Assembly (NCBI GenBank): GCA_017745235.1 | Contig: JAGHZU010000016.1 | Span: 1 to 64,000 of the forward strand | Direction of reading: 5' to 3' | Length of the DNA: 64,000 nucleotides | Source of the DNA: Caulobacter sp. | GTDB taxonomy: Bacteria > Pseudomonadota > Alphaproteobacteria > Caulobacterales > Caulobacteraceae | Notes under the pieces: generated by a model | Databases searched by the model: none | Seen by the model: the letters and a program-made list of their open reading frames with translations, nothing else | Told to the model about the DNA's origin: nothing | In this document: in pieces, positions 37,201-46,850 of the stretch | Numbering within the stretch: the stretch's first letter is position 1 | How the letters are laid out: every line of letters starts with the position of its first letter | Program-made: the position numbers and the translations under genes

Positions 37201-37793
37201 CCCAGATCAGTCGCGTCGCCGGGCGGACCTGAGACGCCGCCATGCCCCTGCAGGCTCCCGGCCAGTTCGTCAAGAACCCCCGACCGCGCTAGAAAGCTGC
37301 GCTCCAACTCAGGCGAAAAACGGAGAACTCCGCCCCATGCCTTGTGTTCGAGCGCGGCGAGGCGCGCTCGGGGAGCGTATAGGGCGCTCCTGCCGACAGG
37401 AAGAACTCGACCCATGGCCGCATTCCAGCGCAGGCGGGACAGGGCTTGCCTCTGATCATGCGCGGCGCGCCGCAGCATTTCCATGCGCTGCGGCATGCCG
37501 GCGGGGTTCGCAAGGTGGGCCAACACTGGGGAGTCGTCCGTGTTGGTCTTGGCCGAGGCGGCGCGTTCCCCGGCTAATTCCCGCGTGAGGGTCTCGAGGG
37601 CTTGGCGAGTCAGGGCGCCTTCGCGACGGATTTCCGCGATCACGTTGTGCGGGTCAGGCATTTCGTTCGGGGCGGGCCCGATCTTCGTGGATCCGGCGTT
37701 CTCGGTTATGGCCGGAGCCGCGGCCGCATCGGCCTCGGCTTGCTTTTCCCTTTTTCGGCGGATCCCGCCGCCGCGCGTCCCGTCTGCAGTCAT
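34254..37793 (-). CDS. Giant modular glycosyltransferase: repeat region, GT2 and WbsX/GH99-like domain
   Basis: A 1179-residue protein. Residues 1-~210 are basic, then low-complexity/helical. Residues ~214-475 hold seven Y-N-D-HY repeats. Residues ~570-820 form a GT2 domain ([61 protein letters not shown]). Residues ~824-1160 form a WbsX-type domain ([56 protein letters not shown]). The WbsX family is associated with O-antigen clusters and related to GH99-type folds. It probably adds sugars at the inner membrane; the repeat function is unknown. Confidence 0.9.
   Translation of the reverse strand: [1179 protein letters not shown]
36370..37155 (-). repeat. Seven Y-N-D-HY protein repeats in the modular glycosyltransferase
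   Basis: Units begin [42 protein letters not shown] and FDANAFM. They continue with NPDV-like, P-L-x-HY and G-x2-x-x-R-x-P segments, 34-50 residues apart. The pattern matches the seven repeats of the RTX protein at 10730-11585, despite the different predicted locations of the two proteins. Confidence 0.82.
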
Positions 37794-37888
37794 GACTGGC
37801 CCTAAATTTCCAAAGTGCGGCGCAAAGACAAAGCGCCGGGCTGAATTTCTGCGACGATTAGCAGGCCGCCGCCCAAGTGGAGTTTGGG

Positions 37889-38809
37889 CTACATGAACGC
37901 GACATCGCCGGCGACAGCGATCTTTCGGCCGAACGCCTCGTGGAAGCCGTAACGCGGCGGCGGAGGCGTATCACCCTGGTGCGAAAAGAACCGGTCGTGC
38001 TGGTGCACTTGAACTTCAGTTGGCGCGCAGTGGAAGACTACGCTCCAGCGAGACAAGTCGGGATTGGCGGCCGGATAACCACCATGCGGCAATTGCGGAT
38101 GCCAGATCGCCGTGTCGCCCTTGCGTAGCGCTGCGACCTGAAGCGGCCGGCCCTCGTTCGGCGAGCGAAGGATCACCTCGCCATTGTAGATATCGAGCGC
38201 CTTCATCAACTGGTCGCCTCGGGCCAATTCAGGAAATTCGGCTTCGACGCGCCGCAGAATGGCCGCTTGGTCGATCTTGTAGCGGTGGCCGCCTGGAATG
38301 TACTGCAACGGACCGGCGTCAATGTGCACGTCCTCGAGTGCGGTCCAGACACCGAAGAACTGCGAGTCCGGCCACGTCGCAAAGTGGGGCGTGTCGCGAT
38401 GGATCGGTTGTTGAGTGCCGTACTTGAACGTAAGGGATGTATAAAGGCACGCTTCGCGACCGAACAGGAAATCCAGGATTTCCATGGTGCGCGGGTTCGT
38501 GCCGATCTTCATCTCGGATTCGGACCAGAAGTGGAAGTTGACCAGGCGCTTTTCGCGGCCGTTGATATCTAGGTTCTCATCAACATAAGATCTGTTTTGA
38601 CGAGAATACTCACGATAGTCTTCCACAACTTGGTCGCAGAGTTTCGGATCAACTGCACTACGGATGACGGTGAAGCCATCCGTAATCAAGTCGTGAGCGA
38701 TGGACTTCATGCCTTGGTCTGCAGCCGATTTCGTCAAGCGTTCCAACGCGTCGGGTTCGTCGAGCCAAAGCTTTGGGATGTCTGCGGTGACAACAGGATC
38801 AGACTGCAT
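37889..38809 (-). CDS. Phytanoyl-CoA dioxygenase (PhyH) family Fe(II)/2-oxoglutarate enzyme
   Basis: A 306-residue protein with a double-stranded beta-helix. The Fe ligands appear as H-x-D in PIHRDTPHF and a distal His in HPQLPHGG, followed by RWSVVFHC (2-oxoglutarate-binding Arg region). ATG 38809 is chosen because GGAG lies at a normal distance; two upstream starts give a longer N-terminus. Located in the leftward glycan operon, it may hydroxylate a sugar or lipid component of the polysaccharide (inference). Confidence 0.85.
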   Translation of the reverse strand: MQSDPVVTADIPKLWLDEPDALERLTKSAADQGMKSIAHDLITDGFTVIRSAVDPKLCDQVVEDYREYSRQNRSYVDENLDINGREKRLVNFHFWSESEMKIGTNPRTMEILDFLFGREACLYTSLTFKYGTQQPIHRDTPHFATWPDSQFFGVWTALEDVHIDAGPLQYIPGGHRYKIDQAAILRRVEAEFPELARGDQLMKALDIYNGEVILRSPNEGRPLQVAALRKGDTAIWHPQLPHGGYPAANPDLSRWSVVFHCAPTEVQVHQHDRFFSHQGDTPPPPRYGFHEAFGRKIAVAGDVAFM

Positions 38810-38981
38810 TCTGGACTTTCTCCACGTCGAAGCCGCCAAACGGCGCATCGTCACGCCCCACATTAGGCCCCATCCTCAACTGGCTTAGGGATATCGTCAT
38901 GTCAAACTCAATCGGGCCGACCAATCGTTCTCGAGAAATTCCCGTCGGTCGCTCCCGTTCGCAGCCTATCGTGGACGAAAG

Positions 38982-40013
38982 CTAGGTTGGCGCCACCCAA
39001 GAAATCACGCCTGTATGGGTAAGCGCGACGACATCGGCATGACCGCCATGGGCCTCCAGCGCCACGACGAGCCGCCGGCGCTGTTCTGGCGGGCCCATGA
39101 ACATCATGAAGCCGCCCCCGCCCGCTCCGGAAACCTTGCCGGCGAGCGCACCATTGGCCAGGGCTAGATCGTAGAGGCTGTCGATTATTGGATTCGAGAT
39201 CCCCGAAGCGGTCTGCTTCTTGGCTGTCCAGGAGCGGTCCAGCACCTGCGCCATTTCGGTTACGTCTCCCCGGAGCATTGCGCTCTTCATGTCTATGGCG
39301 TCAGCTTTAAGCCGGTGCATTGCATCAATCGCGGACGAGGAGCCGCCACTGATCGCGGCGCGCTGCTGTACGATGATGTCGTGCGAGGCGCGTGACTGGC
39401 CGGTGAAGCAGATAGTGAGCGAGGCCTCGATCTCCTCGCAGACGCCCGAGCGGAGCCTCAGCGGATTGACCACAGTGCGGTCCCCCGGCAGGAACTCGAT
39501 GAAGTTAACCCCGCCGAACGCGGCCGAATACTGGTCCTGTCGACCGCCGGCTAGGCCGAGATCGTTGCGCTCGATGTCCCAGGCTAGACGCGCTATCTCG
39601 TAGCTGCCGAGAGGCAGGTCAAGATAGGCCCTGAACGCTTCCACCAGAGCCACGACCAGGGCCGATGAGGCGCCCAATCCGGATCCCGCCGGCGCGTCAA
39701 CCGTGCTGGCCACGGAAACCGGGAAGGGTTTGCCGTCCAGATAGTCCCGTACGAAGCGATTGTAGACACCCTGATGGAGCAGCAGCGTCGAGGGGCGATC
39801 CAGCGCTTCCTCGACGGGGCAGCTGTCGAAAATTCCGACGTCCAGGGCCTCGAACGAAACCAGGCCGTCCGACCTTGGGCTTAGGAAGGCGAAGGCGTGA
39901 CGATCGATGGTGACGTTCAACACGGCGCCGCCAAAATCATCGCAATATGGAGACAGGTCAGTGCCGCCGCCGGCAATGCCGAGGCGCAGCGGTGCGCGAG
40001 CGCGAACGCGCAT
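38982..40013 (-). CDS. hddA: GHMP kinase, D-glycero-D-manno-heptose 7-phosphate kinase-like
   Basis: A 343-residue kinase beginning MRVRARAPLRLGIAGGGTDLSPY, the typical HddA/GHMP N-terminus. The ATP-binding motif is PAGSGLGASSALVVALVEA, and the third motif is KVSGAGGGGFMMF. HddA makes heptose 1,7-bisphosphate for GDP-heptose. Related GHMP kinases act on fucose or other sugars, so the substrate is an inference supported by the nearby fused nucleotidyltransferase/phosphatase. The family-like ATG 40013 was chosen; GTG or TTG starts eight codons upstream have a better GGGGAG site. Confidence 0.8.
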   Translation of the reverse strand: MRVRARAPLRLGIAGGGTDLSPYCDDFGGAVLNVTIDRHAFAFLSPRSDGLVSFEALDVGIFDSCPVEEALDRPSTLLLHQGVYNRFVRDYLDGKPFPVSVASTVDAPAGSGLGASSALVVALVEAFRAYLDLPLGSYEIARLAWDIERNDLGLAGGRQDQYSAAFGGVNFIEFLPGDRTVVNPLRLRSGVCEEIEASLTICFTGQSRASHDIIVQQRAAISGGSSSAIDAMHRLKADAIDMKSAMLRGDVTEMAQVLDRSWTAKKQTASGISNPIIDSLYDLALANGALAGKVSGAGGGGFMMFMGPPEQRRRLVVALEAHGGHADVVALTHTGVISWVAPT

Positions 40014-40174
40014 TTTCTGAGTGCCTAAAATCACCAATCTCCCCGAAAGTCGCTATTCGAAGTCGCGCAAACGGATATAACACGCACCTGCTCTGTCAAC
40101 GGAAACGTACGGTTTAGCCGCTCTATTTTCGCGACATCGACAGCATAAAAAAGATAGTTTTGCTCCGCGAGGCC

Positions 40175-41329
40175 ATGAAAAATATTAGATTTGATGAAGT
40201 AGCGTCGTGGCTATCTGTCTATGCTCTTCCTTACTGGGCAAGCGAAGGTTTGGACGCCGAAGGTGGCGGCTTCGTTGAACACTTGAATCTTTCTGCCAAG
40301 AACGCGCATGCGGACTACAAGAGGACGCGAGCTCAAGCTCGACAAATCTATTGTTACGCTCAGGCGGCGCTGCTGGATCTCCACCCGAACGCCGAGGCTA
40401 TCGCTGCTCGAGGCTGGCGGTTCCTGACTGAGAACGCCCGGTTGGCGGATGGGGCCTATGCACGCCGAATGGCCCCGGACGGCACGGTGATCGATGCGAC
40501 CTGTGATGCGTACGACATGGCGTTTGTGCTGTTCGCCCACGCTTGGTGGCACCGCGTGTCGGGTGATCCCGCCATTGTGGATAGCGCGCTTTCGACGCTA
40601 GCGGCGCTCAACGCCCGCCTTCGACATCCCAACGGCATGGGCTGGCTGGCGGAGGAGGGCGATCAAGGCCCTCGGCAGCAGAACCCTCACATGCATCTGA
40701 TCGAGGCGGCGATCGAACTAGCCGATACTACTGGACACCCAGCGTTTTTTGATCTCGGGCGCGAGATTCTTGGGCTGTTCGAGCAGCGTATCATCGACCC
40801 CCGCACTGGCGTCCTGCGCGAATTGTTCGCGACTGATTGGTCTCCGCTGCCAACCGCCGCAGGGCGTGTCGTCGAACCTGGCCACCAAATGGAATGGGCT
40901 TGGATCCTCGGTCGCGCCGGGCCGATCCTGGGGGCGGACGCATCGGATCTGGCGCGGGCCCTTTACGACAGCGCCGAGCGTTACGGCGTCGCCGCCGAAA
41001 CCGGGCTGACCTACGACCAGGTGGATGTCGACGGAGCGGTCGTGGCCGCTAGCCATCGATCCTGGCCGCAGACCGAGGCGCTGAAGGCTAATCTGGCGAT
41101 GCTGGAACTGGACGGTGTCGACACTCGGGCCAGAATCGCGACTTGCGTGGACAACCTGCTCGACCGTTATCTCGACACCGACCCGCGCGGCGTCTGGATC
41201 GATCACCTGGATGGCCAAGGGCGGCCAATGGTCGACAAGATCCCGTCGACTACGCTCTATCACCTACAACTGGCCTTCACTGAGCTATTGCGCTTGCGGC
41301 CCCGCATCGAAGCCCTAAGCGCTGCCTAG
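40175..41329 (+). CDS. N-acylglucosamine 2-epimerase (AGE) family sugar isomerase
   Basis: A 384-residue (alpha/alpha)6-barrel protein. Family signatures include YKRTRAQARQIYCYAQAALL, DAYDMAFVLFAHAWW, QNPHMHLIEAAIEL, VVEPGHQMEWAWILGRAG and SHRSWPQTEALKAN, with the conserved Arg and His residues of AGE/mannose isomerases. The exact substrate (GlcNAc, mannose or another sugar) cannot be told from sequence alone. An AT-rich 161-base region separates it from the divergent GHMP kinase. Confidence 0.88.
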   Translation: MKNIRFDEVASWLSVYALPYWASEGLDAEGGGFVEHLNLSAKNAHADYKRTRAQARQIYCYAQAALLDLHPNAEAIAARGWRFLTENARLADGAYARRMAPDGTVIDATCDAYDMAFVLFAHAWWHRVSGDPAIVDSALSTLAALNARLRHPNGMGWLAEEGDQGPRQQNPHMHLIEAAIELADTTGHPAFFDLGREILGLFEQRIIDPRTGVLRELFATDWSPLPTAAGRVVEPGHQMEWAWILGRAGPILGADASDLARALYDSAERYGVAAETGLTYDQVDVDGAVVAASHRSWPQTEALKANLAMLELDGVDTRARIATCVDNLLDRYLDTDPRGVWIDHLDGQGRPMVDKIPSTTLYHLQLAFTELLRLRPRIEALSAA

Positions 41330-41354
41330 GCGTGGCGCCCAGCCATTGGGAGGG

Positions 41355-42536
41355 CTACCCGGCAGCCAACCGGGTGATCCAAGGCCGCAAGAAGACCGAC
41401 AGGTCTCCGCGCTCGAATAGGAGTCCGATGATGCCGGCGGCCTCGGCGGCCGCCACGTCGCTTGGCCGGTCGCCAATCATCGCTGTGCGCTCTCGCACGA
41501 CCGGAAATTGCGTCACCAGATCCAGGATCGTCCCCGGATCGAGTCCGTGGTCGTGCGAAGCGCCCCGATAGGCTTCGGGGTGGTGAGACGAATAGGCATA
41601 TGAGTCGATGTGGGCGCCCCGGGCCTTGAGCTCGGCATTTATCCAGGCGTGCAGGGTGGTCACCGCGCCTTCGTCGTAGCCACGCGCCTTGCCGGCTTGG
41701 TTGATGGTGACGAACGCGAATAAGCCTGCGTCGTTGACCTCCTTGATCGCCGCGACAGCGCCCTCCGCCCATTCGATTTGGTCGGGCCGGTGCGCGTCGT
41801 TGACCTCGTGGTCGAACAAGCCGTCGCGATCGAACACCACCGCGCCGCGATGCATGGTGTTTGGGACGAAGTCCTGAGCGCGGGCGAAATCCTCGGGCAC
41901 GCCGATGTCGATGAAGGGGCGTTCGTAGATCCTGCCTCCCAACAAGCCCTGCTCGGCCAGGCGTGGGTAGACCTCTCGCTCAATGGAAACCGGACCTTGC
42001 TCGGCCGCCAGATGATCCAGAATCGTACGGGAAAGCACCGCCACACCCCCGTTGATCAGGCCGGGGCCATCAGTCTCCGGCCGCTCGGCGAAGCGGCGGA
42101 TCAGGTCGCCTTCCAGCGTGGCCGGTCCATAGCGGGAGACGTCTTCGACGGGCCGCAGGGCCAGGACGCCCACAGCGTCCTTCGAACCCAGCGCTAGGTC
42201 CCAAAGGTTGATGTCAAAGAACGAGTCTCCATTCAGGAAGAAGAAGCGAGGATCGAGATGCTCGGCGGCGTGACGTAACGCGCCGCCGGTGCCCAAGGGC
42301 TCGGGCTCGACGATTACCCGGACTTCCGGAAAGGCTTCGCTGATGCGGTCGAGTCGATCGGCGCGAAAGCCGGCCAGCAGCAGGATGTCGGTAATCCCGT
42401 GGCGGCGGAGCTCCAGCAACAGCCAGTGAAGGAAGGGGCGGCCGCCCACTTCCAGCAAGGGCTTAGGCGTTTCCTTCGTCAGCTCGCCCAGTCGTGTGCC
42501 GAGGCCCCCGACCAGAACGACCGCTTGGGTGATCAT
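41355..42536 (-). CDS. Fused sugar-1-phosphate nucleotidyltransferase and HAD phosphatase (HddC-GmhB-like)
   Basis: A 393-residue fusion. Residues 1-~225 are a nucleotidyltransferase (VVLVGGLGTRLGELTKETPKPLLEVGGRPFL motif set; FLNGDSFFDI). Residues ~228-393 are a histidinol-phosphatase-type HAD domain with the DxD of VFDRDGLFD and IGDRPSDVAAAEAAG. In GmhB the loop CPHHP...C-x-CRKP binds zinc and substrate. Here it reads SSHHPEAYRGASHDHGLDPG, without cysteines or the RK pair, so specificity has probably changed. ATG 42536 follows a possible GTG. It lies 10 bases after transketolase and is probably cotranscribed with it. Confidence 0.85.
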   Translation of the reverse strand: MITQAVVLVGGLGTRLGELTKETPKPLLEVGGRPFLHWLLLELRRHGITDILLLAGFRADRLDRISEAFPEVRVIVEPEPLGTGGALRHAAEHLDPRFFFLNGDSFFDINLWDLALGSKDAVGVLALRPVEDVSRYGPATLEGDLIRRFAERPETDGPGLINGGVAVLSRTILDHLAAEQGPVSIEREVYPRLAEQGLLGGRIYERPFIDIGVPEDFARAQDFVPNTMHRGAVVFDRDGLFDHEVNDAHRPDQIEWAEGAVAAIKEVNDAGLFAFVTINQAGKARGYDEGAVTTLHAWINAELKARGAHIDSYAYSSHHPEAYRGASHDHGLDPGTILDLVTQFPVVRERTAMIGDRPSDVAAAEAAGIIGLLFERGDLSVFLRPWITRLAAG

Positions 42537-42546
42537 CACGGCAGCC

Positions 42547-44511
42547 CTATGCCTGGGCGGCGGCCGCCACGGCCTCGGCGGTAATGCCGAATTCCTTGTA
42601 GAGGCGCTCGTACGGGGCCGAGGCCCCGAAGCCGGTCATGCCGACGAACTTGCCGTTCTCGCCGATGAAGCGGTCCCAGCCCATGCGGATGGCGGCTTCA
42701 ACGGCCACGCGCACCGGAGCGGTCCCGATGACCGAGGCCTTGTAGGCGTCGGCCTGCTGCTCGAAGAGCTCCCAGCAGGGGGTGGAGACTACGCGGGTCG
42801 GCTTGCCCTGGGCCTGCAGGATGTCGCGGGCGGCGACGGCGATCGACACCTCGGTGCCTGAAGCGAAGATCGTCACGGCCGCCTCGCCGCCCTCGGCGGC
42901 CAGCAATTCGTAGGCGCCCTTGGCCGAGCGATTCTCGACCGCGTCGCCGCGCACGCCGGGAACCTTCTGACGCGACAGGCACATCACCGACGGGGTCGCC
43001 TTGTGTTGCAAGGCGATCTGCCAGCATTCGGCGGTTTCGACCGCATCGGCCGGACGGAAGACCAGCAGGTTGGGGATGGCCCGCAGCGACGCCACGTGCT
43101 CGACCGGCTGGTGGGTGGGGCCGTCCTCGCCCAGGCCGATGGAGTCGTGGGTCATCACGTGGATGACGCGCGCCTGCATCAGGGCGCCCAGGCGGATGGC
43201 TGGGCGGCTGTAGTCGGCGAAGGCCAGGAAGGTGCCCGAATAGGGAATGACGCCGCCATGCAGGGCCATGCCGTTCATGGCCGCCGCCATGCCGAATTCG
43301 CGCACGCCGTAGTGGACGTAGCGGCCGGCGTAGTCAGGGGTGTCGAACGCGCCCATGCCCTTAACGAGGGTATTGTTCGAGCCGGTCAGGTCGGCAGAGC
43401 CGCCGATCATTTCCGGAATCGCCGGGATCAGCTGGTCCAGCGCCGAACCGGAGTGAACGCGCGTGGCGTTGGCGGGCTTGGTCTGAGCGGCGGCCTCGAT
43501 GTGGGCGGTCAGTTTGTCGAAGGCGCCGGCGGGCAGGTCGCCGTTCATCGCCCGCTCGAACTCGGCGGCCTGCGGGCCGGCCTTGAGGGCGGCCTCCCAT
43601 GCCTTGCGGACGCGCGCGCCGCGACGGCCCACGCTCTTCCAGGCCTTGGCGATGTCGTCCGGCACGGTGAACGGCGCGGCGTCCCAACCCATGGCCACGC
43701 GCGAGGCGGCGATTTCGCCGTCGAACAGGGTGTAGCCGTGGCTGTGAGGGTCGCCTTCCTTCGGGCCCGCGCCCTTGGAGATCAGGGTTTTGCAGGCGAT
43801 CAGGGTCGGGCGGTCCTGCTTCGTGGCCCAGCGCAGGGCGGCGGCGATCTTGCCGTGGTCGTGGCCGTCGACGGCCTTGACCGCCCAGCCAGCGGCCTTG
43901 AAGCGCAGAAGCTGGTCGCCGGTCTCGGCGATGGTGGCCTCACCGTCGATGGTGGTGTTGTTGTCGTCGAACAGCACGGTCAGCTTGGAGAGCTTCAGGC
44001 GGCCGGCCAGGCTGATGGCTTCGTGGCTGACGCCTTCCATCAGGCAGCCGTCCCCGGCGATCACCCAGGTGCGGTGGTCCACCACGTCCTTGCCAAAGCG
44101 GCTGGCCAGGTGGGCCTCGGCCATGGCCATGCCCACAGCGGTGGCCAGGCCCTGGCCCAGCGGACCGGTCGTGGTTTCCACGCCCGGGGTGTGGTGGACC
44201 TCGGGGTGGCCGGGGGTAAGCGAGCCCCACTGACGGAAGTTCTCGATCTCTTTCATCGTCACGGCCTTGAAGCCGGTGAGGTGAAGCAGGGAATACAGCA
44301 GCATCGAGCCATGGCCGGCCGACAGCACGAAGCGGTCGCGGTCGGCCCAGTCTGGCTTGGACGCGTCGAACTTGAGGAACTTGCTCCACAGCACTGTCGC
44401 GACGTCGGCCATGCCCATCGGCATGCCCTGGTGTCCCGACTTGGCCTTGTGAACGGCGTCCATCGAAAGGACGCGGATCGCGTCGGCCATCTTGATGGGC
44501 GAAACGGGCAT
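42547..44511 (-). CDS. tkt: Transketolase
   Basis: A 654-residue thiamine-diphosphate enzyme of normal length. Markers are [23 protein letters not shown], the ThDP motif [14 protein letters not shown]...[10 protein letters not shown], and [26 protein letters not shown] in the central domain. It interconverts pentose, heptose and hexose phosphates and produces sedoheptulose 7-phosphate. ATG 44511 has GGAAC upstream. It is followed after 10 bases by the HddC-GmhB-like fusion. It is divergent from nadE over ~200 bases. Confidence 0.97.
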   Translation of the reverse strand: MPVSPIKMADAIRVLSMDAVHKAKSGHQGMPMGMADVATVLWSKFLKFDASKPDWADRDRFVLSAGHGSMLLYSLLHLTGFKAVTMKEIENFRQWGSLTPGHPEVHHTPGVETTTGPLGQGLATAVGMAMAEAHLASRFGKDVVDHRTWVIAGDGCLMEGVSHEAISLAGRLKLSKLTVLFDDNNTTIDGEATIAETGDQLLRFKAAGWAVKAVDGHDHGKIAAALRWATKQDRPTLIACKTLISKGAGPKEGDPHSHGYTLFDGEIAASRVAMGWDAAPFTVPDDIAKAWKSVGRRGARVRKAWEAALKAGPQAAEFERAMNGDLPAGAFDKLTAHIEAAAQTKPANATRVHSGSALDQLIPAIPEMIGGSADLTGSNNTLVKGMGAFDTPDYAGRYVHYGVREFGMAAAMNGMALHGGVIPYSGTFLAFADYSRPAIRLGALMQARVIHVMTHDSIGLGEDGPTHQPVEHVASLRAIPNLLVFRPADAVETAECWQIALQHKATPSVMCLSRQKVPGVRGDAVENRSAKGAYELLAAEGGEAAVTIFASGTEVSIAVAARDILQAQGKPTRVVSTPCWELFEQQADAYKASVIGTAPVRVAVEAAIRMGWDRFIGENGKFVGMTGFGASAPYERLYKEFGITAEAVAAAAQA

Positions 44512-44670
44512 TGGAGTTCCGTCGATTGCTTGTTTTGCAGGGCTGCGCGACGGGGCAGGTCGCACGATGACCCTCGTGGGTCAACCCACAGCCGGATCGC
44601 ATGGAGCGGCCGGTCGCCGCTCGTGGACGCTATGCAACATCATCCGGAGGCGCTATAGGTGGCGGCCGAC

Positions 44671-44691
44671 TTATGCTCATTTTAAGCATAA
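44671..44691. promoter_or_regulatory. Inverted repeat upstream of nadE
   Basis: TTATGCT-N7-AGCATAA is a perfect 7-bp AT-rich inverted repeat ending 18 bases before the nadE TTG start. It stands out in GC-rich surroundings. Position and symmetry suggest an operator for a dimeric repressor controlling nadE and perhaps the divergent tkt operon. An NAD-metabolism regulator is possible but cannot be named. Confidence 0.5.
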
Positions 44692-44709
44692 CCTCGAAAG
44701 GCCGGTCTC

Positions 44710-46746
<2,037 letters not shown>

Positions 46747-46850
46747 GTTGTCCTCCGCCGCGTTGAAGGGCGCGCCTTGTTTCGTTCCTGCGCCGGCGTG
46801 CTAGGAACGGGCATGCCGATGCTCGACGATGCGACCCCGGGGAAGACTTC

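Noticed and set aside
43003-44658. A 551-codon plus-strand frame antisense to transketolase
   Set aside because: It is a shadow of the transketolase codon bias, with Gly/Ala/Val/His-rich content and no recognisable domain.
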